The notes below the pieces were generated by a model that was given only the letters and a program-made list of their open reading frames with translations, made no database searches and had not been told where the DNA came from. DNA of 64,000 nucleotides from contig NZ_AP022598.1 in assembly GCF_010725485.1 (NCBI RefSeq), positions 3,534,001 through 3,598,000 on the forward strand. The letters run 5' to 3'. Position 1 is the stretch's first letter. Each line of letters starts with the position of its first letter. A program made the translations under genes and the position numbers. This document shows positions 1 to 11,523 of the stretch, piece by piece. The DNA is from Mycolicibacterium parafortuitum (GTDB taxonomy: Bacteria > Actinomycetota > Actinomycetes > Mycobacteriales > Mycobacteriaceae).

Positions 1-243
1 GTGCTGCGCGATGATGTTGGTTCCCAGGCCACCGGTGGTGGTCAGCGTGTTCGAGATCGTCGTCGCCCACAGCGTCAACGGGTTCTGGAACGCCGAGAGC
101 TCCGTCGAGGCCGAGAACTCGGGCAGCGCAGGGACGGTCGGTGTCACGGTCACCGGGGCGACGGCCATCGCGCTCGCGGTGACCACCGCGGCGCCGGCGA
201 GCGCGAACCTGTTGACGCCACCCGCACGAAAATCGGCTTTCAC
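1..243 (-). CDS. Secreted hypothetical protein, N-terminal part (runs off the left edge)
   Basis: The 81 visible residues start MKADFRAGGVNRFALAGAAV and continue with a hydrophobic Ala/Val stretch, so an exported protein with a signal peptide is likely. After it comes a Pro/Thr/Val-rich segment and then a region containing FQNPLTLWATTISNT, a style common in mycobacterial cell-surface proteins of unknown function. The GTG start is chosen because an AGGAG ribosome site lies about five bases upstream. No enzymatic motif is visible. The gene faces two IdeR-like boxes within about 90 bases of its start, which suggests iron-repressed expression. The C-terminus is outside the window, so family and function cannot be stated. 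Confidence 0.7.
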   Translation of the reverse strand, partial: MKADFRAGGVNRFALAGAAVVTASAMAVAPVTVTPTVPALPEFSASTELSAFQNPLTLWATTISNTLTTTGGLGTNIIAQH

Positions 244-288
244 AGGGACTCCTATTCGTTAGCTGTGTCTTTCCTGTGAATGCAGACC

Positions 289-307
289 TTAGCTGAGGGT
301 TACCTAA
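289..307. promoter_or_regulatory. IdeR-like iron box 1
   Basis: TTAGCTGAGGGTTACCTAA matches the mycobacterial IdeR consensus TTAGGTTAGSCTAACCTAA at 15 of 19 positions, with both outer half-site ends intact. It lies about 46 bases upstream of the leftmost gene, in the place of a -10/-35 region for that minus-strand gene. In this family the iron-loaded repressor blocks transcription. Binding itself is an inference. Confidence 0.6.
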
Positions 308-313
308 AACGCA

Positions 314-332
314 GCAGGTTTGGCTTACCTAA
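314..332. promoter_or_regulatory. IdeR-like iron box 2
   Basis: A second 15-of-19 match to the IdeR consensus, centred on AGGTTTGGCTTACCTAA, begins 25 bases after the start of box 1. Paired boxes of this kind are known at strongly iron-repressed mycobacterial promoters such as those of siderophore genes. It probably acts with box 1 on the minus-strand gene to its left, because the gene on its other side reads towards it. Confidence 0.55.
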
Positions 333-429
333 ATATTTATGACCTGCAACAGCCCGGCGGGCCGGCGTGGCGCCGAGGCATCCCGAAGGGTTTTGAGGAG
401 TAGCCGAAACGGCAAGCGGTGGCGTCGGC

Positions 430-744
430 TCAGCTGGGCTGCGGTAGCGGGGCGTCCATGTCGAACACCCGCGCGTGCAGCACCGTGCGGTTGCGCAGTG
501 CGGCCCGAACGGCGCGGTGCAACCCGTCTTCGAGGTAGACGTTCCCGCGCCACTTGACCGCGTGCGGGAACAGGTCGCCGTAGAAGGTCGAATCTTCGGA
601 CAGCAACCGGTCCAGCGCGAGAACCGTTGTCGTCATGACCAATTCGTCGAGCCGGATCTGGCGGGGCGGGATCTGGGCCCATTGCCGGTGGGACAATCCG
701 TGGTCCGGATAGGGCCTGCCGTCGCGCACCCCTTTGAAGATCAT
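430..744 (-). CDS. Conserved mycobacterial protein next to hrcA (Rv2375-like)
   Basis: A 104-residue protein beginning MIFKGVRDGRPYPDHG and containing the segment SEDSTFYGDLFPHAVKWRG. It resembles M. tuberculosis Rv2375, which also lies divergently from hrcA. No transmembrane segment, signal peptide or catalytic motif is visible and the function is unknown. The ATG at 744 is preferred over starts further upstream in the same frame because the recognisable conserved sequence begins there. It shares a 147-base intergenic region with hrcA. Confidence 0.75.
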   Translation of the reverse strand: MIFKGVRDGRPYPDHGLSHRQWAQIPPRQIRLDELVMTTTVLALDRLLSEDSTFYGDLFPHAVKWRGNVYLEDGLHRAVRAALRNRTVLHARVFDMDAPLPQPS

Positions 745-891
745 CGAACGCGCCTTCGCTGTCCTCGGTCCCCGCACTGACTCTGACTTTTGCTCGCCAG
801 GGTATCCCGCCCGCGCCGACAGCGCCCCGCGTCCGCGCGTGCCCGTAAAATGGGAGCGCCAGGTCCGCTTGACGTCAGGGTGAGGTGAGCA

Positions 892-1923
892 ATGGGCAGT
901 GCCGACGACCGTCGCTTCGAAGTGCTGCGCGCGATCGTCGCCGATTTCGTCGAGACCAAAGAACCGATCGGATCCAAGACCCTGGTGGATCGCCACAATC
1001 TCGGCGTCTCCAGTGCGACGGTGCGCAACGACATGGCGGTGCTGGAGGCGGAGGGCTACATCACCCAGCCGCACACCAGCTCAGGCCGCGTACCGACCGA
1101 GAAGGGCTATCGCGAGTTCGTCGACCGGCTCGACGTCGTCAAGCCGATGTCCAGTGCCGAGCGGCGGGCCATCCTGAGCTTTCTGGAATCCGGTGTCGAC
1201 CTTGACGACGTACTGCGCAGGGCGGTGCGGCTGCTGGCCCAACTGACCCGCCAGGTCGCGATCGTCCAGTACCCGATGCTGTCGTCGTCGACGGTGCGTC
1301 GCCTCGAAGTCGTCGGGCTGACACCGGCGCGGCTGCTCCTGGTGGTGATCACCGACTCCGGTCGCGTGGATCAGCGCATCGTCGAACTCGGCGACGCGAT
1401 CACCGAGGATGAGCTGAGTCAGCTGCGCGATCTGCTGGGTCAGGCGCTGGAGGGCAAGCCGTTGGCCACCGCGTCGGTGGCGGTGTCCGAGCTGGCCACC
1501 CATCTCAACGGCCAGGGCACGCTGGCCGACGCCGTGGGCCGATCGGCCACGGTGTTGGTCGAGACGCTGGTCGAGCACCGCGAGGAGCGGCTGCTGCTGG
1601 GCGGGACCGCGAACCTGACGCGTAACACCGCCGATTTCGGCGGTTCTCTGCGGTCGGTGCTCGAGGCACTCGAGGAACAGGTCGTGGTCCTGCGGCTGCT
1701 CGCCCAGCAACAGGAGGCAGGCAAGGTGACGGTGCGCATCGGTCACGAAACCGAGGCCGAGGAGATGGCGAACACCTCGGTGGTCAGCACGGCGTACGGC
1801 AGTTCCGGCAAGGTGTTCGGCGGCATGGGTGTGTTGGGTCCCACACGGATGGACTATCCGGGAACCATCAGCAACGTCGCCGCGGTTGCTCTCTATATTG
1901 GCGAAGTCTTAGGTAACCGCTGA
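892..1923 (+). CDS. hrcA: Heat-inducible transcription repressor HrcA
   Basis: 343 residues, normal for HrcA, which represses class I heat-shock genes by binding CIRCE operators and is activated by GroEL. The N-terminus (about 1-75) is a winged helix containing [12 protein letters not shown] and [13 protein letters not shown], followed by the GAF-like inducer domain and the terminal dimer region near [22 protein letters not shown] ribosome site precedes the ATG. A TAAAAT element about 45 bases upstream could be its -10. I see no CIRCE palindrome in front of the gene, so autoregulation through CIRCE is not supported here. dnaJ2 follows 54 bases later, as in M. tuberculosis. Confidence 0.96.
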   Translation: MGSADDRRFEVLRAIVADFVETKEPIGSKTLVDRHNLGVSSATVRNDMAVLEAEGYITQPHTSSGRVPTEKGYREFVDRLDVVKPMSSAERRAILSFLESGVDLDDVLRRAVRLLAQLTRQVAIVQYPMLSSSTVRRLEVVGLTPARLLLVVITDSGRVDQRIVELGDAITEDELSQLRDLLGQALEGKPLATASVAVSELATHLNGQGTLADAVGRSATVLVETLVEHREERLLLGGTANLTRNTADFGGSLRSVLEALEEQVVVLRLLAQQQEAGKVTVRIGHETEAEEMANTSVVSTAYGSSGKVFGGMGVLGPTRMDYPGTISNVAAVALYIGEVLGNR

Positions 1924-1977
1924 CCTGCGGACCCTCGTCGGGGGTCTGTCGGGTCGGTCGGGTGGGAAAGGTTGAGC

Positions 1978-3126
1978 GTGGCACGCGACTATTACGGGCT
2001 GCTCGGAGTGAGCAAGAACGCGAGTGATTCGGAGATCAAGCGCGCCTACCGAAGGCTCGCGCGCGAGCTGCACCCCGATGTGAATCCCGACGAGGGCGCG
2101 CAGGCGCGCTTCCAGGAGATCAGCGTCGCGTACGAGGTGCTCAGCGATCCGGAGAAGCGCCGCATCGTCGACCTCGGCGGCGACCCGCTGGAGTCCGCGG
2201 CGGCCGGCGCCGGGGGCTTCTCCGGGTTCGGTGGTCTCGGGGACGTCTTCGAGGCGTTCTTCGGCGGCGGCACCGCATCGCGTGGACCGGTCGGCCGCGT
2301 CCGGCCCGGTTCGGATTCGCTGCTGCGGATGCGCCTCGATCTCGAGGAGTGTGCCACCGGCGTGACCAAGCAGGTCACCGTCGACACCGCGGTGCTGTGC
2401 GACCTGTGCCAGGGCAAGGGCACACACGGGGATTCGCAGCCGGTTTCGTGCGACACGTGTGGCGGCCGCGGCGAGATCCAGACGGTGCAGCGATCGCTGC
2501 TCGGCCAGGTGATGACGTCGCGCCCGTGCCCGGTGTGCGGCGGCGTCGGCGAGGTCATCCCTAACCCGTGTAACCGTTGCGCCGGTGACGGCCGGGTCCG
2601 CGCGCGCCGCGAGATCAGCGTGAAGATCCCCGCGGGCGTCGGGGACGGTATGCGGGTGCGGCTGGCCGCTCAGGGCGAGGTCGGCCCCGGTGGCGGACCC
2701 GCGGGCGACCTCTACGTCGAGGTGCACGAGAAGCAGCATCCCGTCTTCGTCCGGGAGGGCGACGATCTGCACTGCACGGTGTCGGTGCCGATGGTCGACG
2801 CCGCACTCGGCACGACCGTCACGGTCGACGCGATCCTCGACGGGCCCACCGAGATCACGATCCCGGCCGGCACGCAGCCAGGTTCGGTGACCACCCTGCG
2901 CGGTCGCGGTATGCCGCACCTGCGCTCGGGGGTGCGCGGCGACCTGCACGCACACATCGACGTCGTGGTGCCGACCCGGCTCGACCACGAGGACGCCGAA
3001 CTGCTGCGCACCTTCAAGGAACGCAGCCGCGCCGAGGCCGAGGTGAGGTCCACGCAAGGCGGAGCATCCGGTTCGCACGGCGGCGGGCTGTTCTCCCGGC
3101 TGCGCGAGACCTTCACCGGCCGCTAG
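1978..3126 (+). CDS. dnaJ2: Chaperone protein DnaJ2 (Hsp40)
   Basis: A 382-residue DnaJ that stimulates the ATPase of DnaK and helps substrate transfer. The J domain (1-68) has the catalytic HPD at 32-34. A Gly/Phe-rich linker follows. The zinc region has four CxxCxGxG-type repeats ([32 protein letters not shown]), and C-terminal substrate-binding beta domains follow. The GTG start giving [10 protein letters not shown] is chosen over a TTG two codons upstream because AAAGG lies about seven bases before it and it matches the known mycobacterial N-terminus. It lies between hrcA and rsmE, all on one strand, so co-transcription is likely. Confidence 0.96.
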   Translation: MARDYYGLLGVSKNASDSEIKRAYRRLARELHPDVNPDEGAQARFQEISVAYEVLSDPEKRRIVDLGGDPLESAAAGAGGFSGFGGLGDVFEAFFGGGTASRGPVGRVRPGSDSLLRMRLDLEECATGVTKQVTVDTAVLCDLCQGKGTHGDSQPVSCDTCGGRGEIQTVQRSLLGQVMTSRPCPVCGGVGEVIPNPCNRCAGDGRVRARREISVKIPAGVGDGMRVRLAAQGEVGPGGGPAGDLYVEVHEKQHPVFVREGDDLHCTVSVPMVDAALGTTVTVDAILDGPTEITIPAGTQPGSVTTLRGRGMPHLRSGVRGDLHAHIDVVVPTRLDHEDAELLRTFKERSRAEAEVRSTQGGASGSHGGGLFSRLRETFTGR

Positions 3127-3134
3127 CTTTCCGC

Positions 3135-3878
3135 GTGCGCAGCCTGTTCTACGTCGACGACGGGATCCCCGACGTCGGTGCGCTTGCCGTCGTCGACGGC
3201 GACGAGGGTCACCATGCGGCGACGGTGTGCCGGACCAGGGTGGGGGAGCACCTCGACCTGTCCGACGGTGCCGGAGTGGTCGCGCACTGCATCGTCGAGG
3301 ACGTCGCGAAGGGACGCCTGACCGCGCGCGTCCAGGACCGCCGCGTCCTGGAACCACCGGTGCCGACGGTGACCGTCGTGCAGGCGCTGCCGAAATCCGA
3401 GCGTTCCGAGTTGGCGATCGAACTCGCCACCGAGGCCGGCGCCGATGCGTTCGTCGCGTGGCAGTCCGCGCGGTGCGTCGCGCGCTGGGATGGCGCCGCC
3501 AAGACGGAGAAAGGGTTGCGCCGGTGGTCGGCCGTCGCGCGGTCTGCGGCCCGGCAGTCCCGGCGCCCGTACATCCCGGCCGTCGACGGCGTGGCGGTGC
3601 TGCGCGACGTGGTCTCCGCGACCCGCACGGCGCCGCCGGGATCCGTGCTGGTGTTGCATGAATCGGCGACCGACCCGCTGGCCGGGGCGGTGCCGGCCGG
3701 CGCGGAAGCGCTGACCCTGGTCGTCGGGCCCGAGGGCGGTATCACCGAGGACGAGCTGGCCGCGCTGGCCGACGCCGGCGCCCGGACCGTGCGGCTGGGG
3801 CCGTCGGTGCTGCGCACCTCCACCGCGGCGGCCGTGGCGCTGGGAGCCCTGGGGGTGCTGACGCGGCGCTGGTCCTGA
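3135..3878 (+). CDS. rsmE: 16S rRNA (uracil-1498-N3)-methyltransferase RsmE
   Basis: 247 residues with the SPOUT-class RsmE layout: an N-terminal PUA-like domain with [15 protein letters not shown], and a C-terminal knot carrying [14 protein letters not shown] and [13 protein letters not shown], which binds S-adenosylmethionine. The family methylates U1498 of 16S rRNA in the assembled small subunit. The GTG start lies eight bases after the dnaJ2 stop, consistent with one operon. It is the last gene of the hrcA group; an iron-regulated-looking promoter follows. Confidence 0.95.
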   Translation: MRSLFYVDDGIPDVGALAVVDGDEGHHAATVCRTRVGEHLDLSDGAGVVAHCIVEDVAKGRLTARVQDRRVLEPPVPTVTVVQALPKSERSELAIELATEAGADAFVAWQSARCVARWDGAAKTEKGLRRWSAVARSAARQSRRPYIPAVDGVAVLRDVVSATRTAPPGSVLVLHESATDPLAGAVPAGAEALTLVVGPEGGITEDELAALADAGARTVRLGPSVLRTSTAAAVALGALGVLTRRWS

Positions 3879-3915
3879 TACACCCCCCGGGGGTAGTACC
3901 ACGGCCGACGGTTAG

Positions 3916-3934
3916 ATAGGTTAGCCTTCCCTCT
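3916..3934. promoter_or_regulatory. IdeR-like iron box before mmpS-mmpL
   Basis: The sequence ATAGGTTAGCCTTCCCTCT matches 14 of 19 positions of the IdeR consensus, with a perfect AGGTTAGCCT core and a degenerate right end. It lies about 60 bases before the mmpS coding region and overlaps possible -10 hexamers such as TAGATA. In M. tuberculosis mmpS4-mmpL4 is an IdeR target, so iron repression here is plausible. Confidence 0.55.
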
Positions 3935-3991
3935 AGCCCTCACCGCCCCGCGGTTCGGACCGAGCCAGAAGGACTTCCGATTCTCACCCGT

Positions 3992-4411
3992 GTGACCCGA
4001 GCGTGGATACCGCTCGTTTTGGTGATCGTGCTGGTCGTCGCCGGTTTCGCGGTGTGGCGGCTGCGGAACATGTTCGCCTCGCATCCGTTGCCCACCTACG
4101 CCGGAAGCGTGACCGAGGATTCGAACAAGTCCGACCCGAAGATTCTGCGCTACGAAATCTGGGGTGAGCCCGGCGCTGTCGCCGACATCAACTACACCGA
4201 CGCCGAGGGCGACGCGACCCAGCTCGTGAACGTCCCGTTGCCGTGGTCTGTCGACGTCGAGACCCACGCCGTGGCGTTGACGGGCAACATCGTGGCCCAA
4301 GGCGACGGCAGCTTCATCGGGTGCCGCATCACCGGCGACGGCCGGGTCAAGGACGAACGCACGATCTCCAACGTCAGCGCCTACATCTACTGCATCGCCA
4401 AGGCCTCCTGA
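3992..4411 (+). CDS. MmpS-family membrane accessory protein
   Basis: 139 residues with one N-terminal membrane helix ([20 protein letters not shown]) and an exported beta-rich domain containing [17 protein letters not shown] and ending in [11 protein letters not shown], typical of MmpS4/MmpS5. These periplasmic adaptors work with a partner MmpL in siderophore export. The stop overlaps the mmpL start, so translation is coupled. The GTG used here is 18 bases from the nearest good ribosome site (AGAAGGA at 3967-3973); an in-frame ATT at 3980 has ideal six-base spacing and could be the true start, adding four residues. Confidence 0.88.
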   Translation: MTRAWIPLVLVIVLVVAGFAVWRLRNMFASHPLPTYAGSVTEDSNKSDPKILRYEIWGEPGAVADINYTDAEGDATQLVNVPLPWSVDVETHAVALTGNIVAQGDGSFIGCRITGDGRVKDERTISNVSAYIYCIAKAS

Positions 4412-7290
4412 TGCGCCACAGCCACACCGATCTGCGGGACCGAAGGAACCTGCGGGACCCGCGCCCCATCCCGCAGTGGATCCGCCGTCTCGCCGTTCCG
4501 ATAATCCTGGGCTGGCTCCTGCTCGCGGTGGCGCTCAATGCGCTGGTGCCCCAACTTGAGGTCGTCGCCGCGCAGAACGCCGTGTCGATGAGCCCGAGCA
4601 ACGCGCCCTCGATGCAGGCCATGGCCGACATGGGCCGGCTGTTCGAGGAGTCGGACTCCGACTCGATCGCACTGATCGTGTTGGAGAGCGAGAACGAGCA
4701 GCCCCTCGGCGAGGACGCCCACGACTACTACGACCGGCTGATCGCCGACCTGACCGCGGCCACCGACCATGTCCGCAACATCCAGGACATGTGGGGTGAC
4801 CCGCTGACCGAGGCGGCTGCCCAGAGCAGCGACGGCCGCGCGGCCTACGCAACCCTCAATCTCGCAGGCAATATGGGCGAGACGGAGTCGAACGAAGCCG
4901 TCCAGGCCGTCCGCGACATCGTCGCGAACTCACCGCCGCCGGATGGGGTGCGGGTGCACGTCACCGGCCCCGCGCCGTTGATCGCCGACGTGAACATCGC
5001 CGGCGAGAGCAGCATGGCGATCGTCCTGCTGGTCACCTTCGTGGTGATCATCGTGCTGCTGCTGTTCTTCTACCGCTCCATCACCACCGTCGCGCTGATG
5101 CTCGCCGTCGTCGGTATCCAGCTGGTGGTGGCCCGCGGCGTCGTCGCGGCGCTGGCGCATTACGAGATCATCGGGCTGTCGACGTACGCGACGAACCTGC
5201 TGATCTCACTGGCCGTCGCGGCCGGCACCGACTACGTGATCTTCCTGGTCGGTCGCTATCAGGAGGCGCGGACCTCCGGCGCCACCCACGAAGAGGCCTA
5301 CTACGAGATGTACCGCGGCACCGCGCATGTCGTGCTGGGGTCCGGTCTGACCATCGCCGGCGCGATGCTCTGCCTGTCGTTCACCCGGATGCCGTACTTC
5401 CAGAGCATGGGCCTGCCGTGTGCGGTCGGCATCGCCGCCGGGGTCGCCGTCGCCCTGACCCTGGGGCCGGCGGTCGTGGCCGTCGGCAGCCGATTCAATC
5501 TGCTGGAACCCAAGCGCGCGATGCGGATCCGCGCGTGGCGCCGGGTCGGCACCACCGTGGTGCGCTGGCCCGGGCCGATCCTGGTCGGCTCGCTGGCGCT
5601 GTCGTTCGTCGGGCTTGCGGCGCTGCCCGGCTACCAGACCAGCTACGACGACACCCGCTACGTCCCGAAGTCGATCCCGGCCAACGCCGGCCTGCAGGCC
5701 GCCACCGAGCACTTCTCACTGTCACGGATGAGCCCCGAGATCCTCCTCGTCGAGTCCGACCGCGACCTGCGCAACCCGGCCGACTTCCTGGTCCTCGACC
5801 GCCTCGCCAAGCGGGTGTTCGCCGTCGAAGGAGTGGCCCGCGTCCAGGCCCCGAGCCGGCCCGACGGCGCCCCGATCGAGAACACCTCGATCCCGTTCCT
5901 GATCAGCATGCAGGGCGTCAGCCAGGTGCAGAACATGAAGCTGATGAAGGACCGCATGAAGGACATGCAGACGCAGGCGCAGGACCTGGGTCGCACGATC
6001 GAAACCATGCGCACGATGTACGGCCTGATGACGCAACTGTCGACCGTCACCACGGTGATGATCGACGACTTCACCGAGATGCAGCAGACCGTGCATCAGA
6101 TCCGCGACATGATCGCCAACTTCGACGACCAGTTCCGTCCGGTCCGCAACTACTTCTACTGGGAACCGCACTGCTACAACATCCCGCTGTGCTGGTCGTT
6201 CCGGTCGCTGTTCGACTCGATGGACGGCATCTCCACCATGACCGAGTCCTTCGACAAGGCGCTGGTGAACATGGAGACGATGAGAGCGCTGCTGCCGCAG
6301 ATGCTCGCGACGTTCCCGCCGATGATCGAGACCATGGAGAGCATGCGTCACATGATGTTGACGACGTTCGCCACCATGGGCGGCTTCTACGACCAGATGG
6401 ACGAGCTGAGCGCGAACTCCACCGAGATGGGGAAGGCGTTCGACCGTGCCATGAACGACGACTCGTTCTATCTGCCCCCCGAGGTGTTCGAGAACGAGGA
6501 CTTCAAGCGGGCGATGGAGAGTTTCTTCTCGCCCGACGGCAAGACCGTCCGGTTGCTGGTGGCCCACCGCGGCGACCCGACCTCGCCCGAGGCGCTCGCC
6601 CGCGTCGAGCCCATCAAGATCGCGGCGATCGAGGCGCTCAAGGGCACCCCGCTCGAGGACGCGACGATCCAGCTCGGTGGCACCGCGGCGACGTTCAAGG
6701 ACATGTCCGACGGTTCCCGGTACGACATGATGATCGCGATCCTGTCGGCGCTGTGCCTGGTCCTGGCGATCATGCTGGTGCTGACGCGCAGCCTGATCGC
6801 GGCGATCGTCATCGTCGGCACCGTGGCGCTGTCACTCGGTGCGTCCTTCGGGGTCTCGGTGCTGATCTGGCAGCACATCATCGGTATCGAACTGCACTGG
6901 ATGGTGCTGGTCATGGCGGTCATCGCGCTGATCGCCGTCGGGTCGGACTACAACCTGCTGCTGGTGTCGCGGTTCAAGGAGGAGCTCCACGCCGGGATCA
7001 AGACCGGCATCATCCGCTCGATCGGCGGCACCGGAAGCGTGGTGACGGTCGCGGGTGTGGTGTTCGCGCTGACCATGGCATCGATGGTGGTCAGCGACCT
7101 GCGGGTGATCGCACAGGTGGGTACGACCATCGGGCTCGGTCTGCTGTTCGACACGTTCGTGGTGCGCGCGTTCATGATGCCGTCGATCGCGACGTTGCTG
7201 GGCCGCTGGTTCTGGTGGCCGCAGGTGGTGCGGTCGCGGCCACCGCGCGCCGCCGGTAACCAGTTGGGTACGCCGCACCTACCGGGCTAA
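4411..7290 (+). CDS. MmpL-family RND transporter (MmpL4/MmpL5-like, probable siderophore exporter)
   Basis: 959 residues, the usual size for MmpL4/5. There is one membrane helix near the N-terminus, a porter domain, a bundle of helices starting around [18 protein letters not shown], a second porter domain and a second helix bundle ending near the C-terminus. DYVIFLVGR and [10 protein letters not shown] mark the paired helices with the Asp-Tyr proton-relay residues of the family. Between the two halves lies a long Met- and Gln-rich coiled-coil hairpin with a Cys pair in [10 protein letters not shown]. With the upstream mmpS and iron box, export of mycobactin-type siderophores is the best guess; lipid export cannot be excluded. 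Confidence 0.92.
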   Translation: MRHSHTDLRDRRNLRDPRPIPQWIRRLAVPIILGWLLLAVALNALVPQLEVVAAQNAVSMSPSNAPSMQAMADMGRLFEESDSDSIALIVLESENEQPLGEDAHDYYDRLIADLTAATDHVRNIQDMWGDPLTEAAAQSSDGRAAYATLNLAGNMGETESNEAVQAVRDIVANSPPPDGVRVHVTGPAPLIADVNIAGESSMAIVLLVTFVVIIVLLLFFYRSITTVALMLAVVGIQLVVARGVVAALAHYEIIGLSTYATNLLISLAVAAGTDYVIFLVGRYQEARTSGATHEEAYYEMYRGTAHVVLGSGLTIAGAMLCLSFTRMPYFQSMGLPCAVGIAAGVAVALTLGPAVVAVGSRFNLLEPKRAMRIRAWRRVGTTVVRWPGPILVGSLALSFVGLAALPGYQTSYDDTRYVPKSIPANAGLQAATEHFSLSRMSPEILLVESDRDLRNPADFLVLDRLAKRVFAVEGVARVQAPSRPDGAPIENTSIPFLISMQGVSQVQNMKLMKDRMKDMQTQAQDLGRTIETMRTMYGLMTQLSTVTTVMIDDFTEMQQTVHQIRDMIANFDDQFRPVRNYFYWEPHCYNIPLCWSFRSLFDSMDGISTMTESFDKALVNMETMRALLPQMLATFPPMIETMESMRHMMLTTFATMGGFYDQMDELSANSTEMGKAFDRAMNDDSFYLPPEVFENEDFKRAMESFFSPDGKTVRLLVAHRGDPTSPEALARVEPIKIAAIEALKGTPLEDATIQLGGTAATFKDMSDGSRYDMMIAILSALCLVLAIMLVLTRSLIAAIVIVGTVALSLGASFGVSVLIWQHIIGIELHWMVLVMAVIALIAVGSDYNLLLVSRFKEELHAGIKTGIIRSIGGTGSVVTVAGVVFALTMASMVVSDLRVIAQVGTTIGLGLLFDTFVVRAFMMPSIATLLGRWFWWPQVVRSRPPRAAGNQLGTPHLPG

Positions 7291-7344
7291 ACTGGGTTTT
7301 CACCAGCATCGGACGAAACCCAGAAAGCAGGCAGAAAACCACAC

Positions 7345-8409
<1,065 letters not shown>

Positions 8410-8440
8410 CAGGACTGAGAAACAGGGACGTGGAAAAGCG

Positions 8441-8977
8441 ATGAGCATTGAGGTGTCCAACGAATCGGGCATCGACGTTTCCGAAGAGGAACTCGTCAGC
8501 GTCGCTCGCTTCGTGATCAGCAAGATGGACGTCAACCCCGGCGCCGAACTGTCGATGGTGCTCGTCGACACCGCGGCGATGGCCGATCTGCACATGCGGT
8601 GGATGGATCTGCCCGGGCCGACCGACGTGATGAGCTTTCCGATGGACGAGCTCGAGCCCGGTGGGCGCCCCGACGCCCCCGAGCCCGGTCCGTCGATGCT
8701 CGGCGATATCGTGCTGTGCCCCGAGTTCGCCGCCAAGCAGGCCGCCGACGCCGGGCACACGCTCGGCCAGGAGTTGGCGCTGCTGACGGTGCACGGGGTG
8801 CTGCATCTGCTGGGCTACGACCACGCCGAACCCGACGAGGAGAAGGAGATGTTCGCGCTGCAGCGCGAGCTCCTCGAGGAGTGGGTGGCCGAGCAGGTCG
8901 CGGCCTACCACCAGGACCGGCAGACCGAGAAGGACCGCAGCTTGCTGGACAAGTCCCGATACTTCGACATGCCGTGA
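8441..8977 (+). CDS. ybeY: Endoribonuclease YbeY (rRNA maturation factor)
   Basis: 178 residues. The metal-binding signature is seen as [12 protein letters not shown], which supplies the three histidines of the UPF0054 family (HGxLHLxGYDH). YbeY processes the 3' end of 16S rRNA and takes part in ribosome quality control. The start ATG lies 31 bases after phoH. The C-terminal extension ending SRYFDMP is typical of mycobacterial homologues. Confidence 0.95.
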   Translation: MSIEVSNESGIDVSEEELVSVARFVISKMDVNPGAELSMVLVDTAAMADLHMRWMDLPGPTDVMSFPMDELEPGGRPDAPEPGPSMLGDIVLCPEFAAKQAADAGHTLGQELALLTVHGVLHLLGYDHAEPDEEKEMFALQRELLEEWVAEQVAAYHQDRQTEKDRSLLDKSRYFDMP

Positions 8978-8993
8978 CCCCGGGCGACGCTTC

Positions 8994-10292
8994 GTGACGA
9001 ACCTCGGACAACTGATCGGCGCGATCGTGCTGGTGGGCTTCGGCGGCCTGTTCGCCGCCATCGATGCGGCGCTGAGCACCGTCTCGATCGCGCGCGTCGA
9101 GGAGCTGGTGCGCGAGGAACGACCCGGTGCGGTGCGGCTGCTGCAACTGATGGTCGACCGGCCGCGCTACATCAACCTGATCGTGCTGTTGCGCATGACA
9201 TGCGAGGTCAGCGCGACGGTGTTGATGGCCGCCTATCTGGACGACTACTTCGGGGTCAGCCGCGGGCTGATGGCCGCCGCGGCGATCATGACGGTGGTCA
9301 GCTTCGTGGTGGTGGGCGTCGGGCCGAGGACGGTGGGCAGGCAGAACGCCTACACCATCGCGTTGGTGACCGCGCTTCCGCTGCAAGCGATCTCGGTGGT
9401 GCTGACCCCGATCAGCCGGCTGCTGGTGCTGGTCGGTAATGCGCTGACGCCGGGGCGCGGGTTCCGCAACGGCCCGTTCGCGTCCGAGATCGAGCTGCGC
9501 GAGGTGGTCGACCTCGCCCAGCAGCGCGGCGTCGTCGCCGACGACGAACGCCGGATGATCCAGTCGGTGTTCGAGCTGGGGGACACCCCCGCGCGTGAGG
9601 TGATGGTGCCCCGCACCGAGATGGTGTGGATCGAAAGCGACAAGACCGCCGGTCAAGCCACGTCGTTGGCCGTGCGCAGCGGGCATTCCCGCATCCCGGT
9701 GATCGGCGAGAACGTCGACGACATCGTCGGGGTGGTCTACCTCAAGGACCTCGTCCAGAAGACCTACTACTCCAACAACGCCGGCCGGGGCACCGCGGTG
9801 TCGGCGGTGATGCGCAAGCCGGTCTTCGTACCGGACTCCAAACCGCTGGACACCCTGCTCAGCGAGATGCAGCGCGACCGAGTGCACATGGTGCTGCTGG
9901 TCGACGAATACGGTGCGATCGCCGGGCTGGTCACGATCGAGGACGTGCTGGAGGAGATCGTCGGCGAGATCGCCGACGAATACGACACCGACGAGGTGGC
10001 CCCGGTCGAAGACCTGGGCGACGGCAGGTACCGGGTGTCTGCCCGGCTGCCGATCGAGGACCTCAGCGAGCTCTACGACATCCAATTCGACGAGACCCTC
10101 GACGTGGACACCGTCGGCGGCCTGGTGGCGCTGGAACTGGGCCGTGTGCCGCTGCCCGGCGCCGAGGTGGAATGGGACGGCCTGAGGCTGCGCGCCGAGG
10201 GCGGACCCGATCCGCGCGGCCGGGTCCGGGTCAGCACCGTGCTGGTCAGCCCTGTCGAACCGAAACCCGAAGACGGAGAAGAACGAGAATGA
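8994..10292 (+). CDS. CorC/HlyC-type membrane protein with CBS domains (Rv2366c-like)
   Basis: 432 residues. The first 150 or so form a DUF21 (CNNM-type) membrane domain with several hydrophobic helices. Two CBS domains follow ([15 protein letters not shown] and [19 protein letters not shown]), then a C-terminal CorC/HlyC domain with [21 protein letters not shown]. Family members are implicated in magnesium and other divalent cation efflux; the haemolysin name is historical. The GTG start is 16 bases after ybeY, and the stop overlaps the next start by four bases. Confidence 0.92.
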   Translation: MTNLGQLIGAIVLVGFGGLFAAIDAALSTVSIARVEELVREERPGAVRLLQLMVDRPRYINLIVLLRMTCEVSATVLMAAYLDDYFGVSRGLMAAAAIMTVVSFVVVGVGPRTVGRQNAYTIALVTALPLQAISVVLTPISRLLVLVGNALTPGRGFRNGPFASEIELREVVDLAQQRGVVADDERRMIQSVFELGDTPAREVMVPRTEMVWIESDKTAGQATSLAVRSGHSRIPVIGENVDDIVGVVYLKDLVQKTYYSNNAGRGTAVSAVMRKPVFVPDSKPLDTLLSEMQRDRVHMVLLVDEYGAIAGLVTIEDVLEEIVGEIADEYDTDEVAPVEDLGDGRYRVSARLPIEDLSELYDIQFDETLDVDTVGGLVALELGRVPLPGAEVEWDGLRLRAEGGPDPRGRVRVSTVLVSPVEPKPEDGEERE

Positions 10293-10609
10293 CCCAGGCC
10301 CTCGACGACGAAGACACCAAGTTGGTGGTGCTGGCGCGCGGTGCGATGGGGCGCGCGGAGGCCACCAGTGGCGCCGCGGTCCGTGACCTCGACGGCAGGA
10401 CCTACGCGGGTGCGCCGGTCACGCTCGACGCGCTGAAGCTCACGGCGCTGCAGGCCGCGGTCGCCGCCGCGGTGTCCAGCGGGGCGGCGGGTCTGGAGGC
10501 CGCCGTGCTCGTCGGCGGCTCGGCCGACGACGCCGGGGTCGCGGCCGTGCGGGAACTCTCCGCGGGCGCGACGATCATCGTCACCGACCGCGCGGGCACG
10601 CCGCTATGA
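10289..10609 (+). CDS. Small cytidine-deaminase-like conserved protein (Rv2365c-like)
   Basis: 106 residues with a Thr-Tyr-Ala-Gly and Ala-rich helical pattern ([20 protein letters not shown]) resembling the cytidine deaminase fold. The zinc-binding Cys/His residues are absent: the protein contains no cysteine, so deaminase activity is unlikely. M. tuberculosis has a gene of similar size in the same position before era. Start and stop overlap both neighbours by four bases, so it is translationally coupled to the corC-like gene and era. Confidence 0.85.
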   Translation: MTQALDDEDTKLVVLARGAMGRAEATSGAAVRDLDGRTYAGAPVTLDALKLTALQAAVAAAVSSGAAGLEAAVLVGGSADDAGVAAVRELSAGATIIVTDRAGTPL

Positions 10610-11523
10610 GCGGGGACACCGAATTCCGTTCCGGCTTCGTGTGTTTCGTCGGCCGGCCGAACACCGGCAAGTCGACGCTGACCAACGCGCTGGTCGGGTC
10701 CAAGGTGGCGATCACGTCCAACCGCCCTCAGACCACCCGTCACACGATCCGCGGCATCGTGCACCGCGACGACTTCCAGATCGTGCTGGTCGACACCCCG
10801 GGACTGCACCGTCCCCGCACGCTGCTCGGCCAGCGGCTCAACGATCTGGTCAAGGACACCTACTCCGAGGTCGACGTCATCGGGATGTGCATCCCGGCCG
10901 ACGAGAAGATCGGACCGGGAGACCGGTGGATCTACGAACAGATCCGCACCATCGCCCCGCGCACCAAGCTGATCGCGATCGTCACCAAGATCGACAAGGT
11001 GTCCAAAGACCGTGTCGGCGAACAACTGCTGGCGGTCAGCGAGCTGTTCGGCGCCGACGCCGAGATCGTGCCGGTGTCGGCGACCTCGGGCGAACAACTC
11101 GACGTGCTGATCGACGTCCTGGTCGCGCAATTGCCTCCCGGTCCCGCGTTCTACCCGGACGGCGAGTTGACCGATGAGCCCGAGGAAGTACTGATGGCCG
11201 AGCTGATCCGGGAAGCCGCGCTCGAAGGTGTGCGCGACGAACTGCCGCATTCACTGGCCGTGGTGATCGACGAGGTCGAGGAACGTCCCGGTCGTCCCGA
11301 GGACGATCCGTTGATCGACGTGCACGCCATCCTCTACGTCGAGCGGGATTCGCAGAAGGGCATCGTGATCGGCAAGGGCGGTGCCCGGCTGCGTGAGGTC
11401 GGCACCGCGGCGCGCACCCAGATCGAGAAGCTGCTCGGCACGAAGGTCTACCTCGACCTGCGGGTCAAGATCGCGAAGAACTGGCAACGCGACCCGAAAC
11501 AGTTGGGCCGGCTTGGTTTTTAG
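10606..11523 (+). CDS. era: GTPase Era
   Basis: 305 residues. The GTPase domain has G1 [10 protein letters not shown]3 DTPG and G4 TKID. The C-terminal KH domain has [19 protein letters not shown] and ends KQLGRLGF. Era binds the 3' end of 16S rRNA during 30S assembly, which fits the neighbouring ybeY and phoH. G1 has Thr where many Era proteins have Val. The last four bases overlap the convergent reductase gene. Confidence 0.96.
   Translation: MSGDTEFRSGFVCFVGRPNTGKSTLTNALVGSKVAITSNRPQTTRHTIRGIVHRDDFQIVLVDTPGLHRPRTLLGQRLNDLVKDTYSEVDVIGMCIPADEKIGPGDRWIYEQIRTIAPRTKLIAIVTKIDKVSKDRVGEQLLAVSELFGADAEIVPVSATSGEQLDVLIDVLVAQLPPGPAFYPDGELTDEPEEVLMAELIREAALEGVRDELPHSLAVVIDEVEERPGRPEDDPLIDVHAILYVERDSQKGIVIGKGGARLREVGTAARTQIEKLLGTKVYLDLRVKIAKNWQRDPKQLGRLGF

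Noticed and set aside
745..891. CIRCE operator for HrcA
   Set aside because: The expected TTAGCACTC-N9-GAGTGCTAA palindrome is not present in the intergenic region.
5418..7259. 613-codon open frame inside mmpL
   Set aside because: Same-strand shadow frame of mmpL with Arg/Asp-rich composition and no motif.
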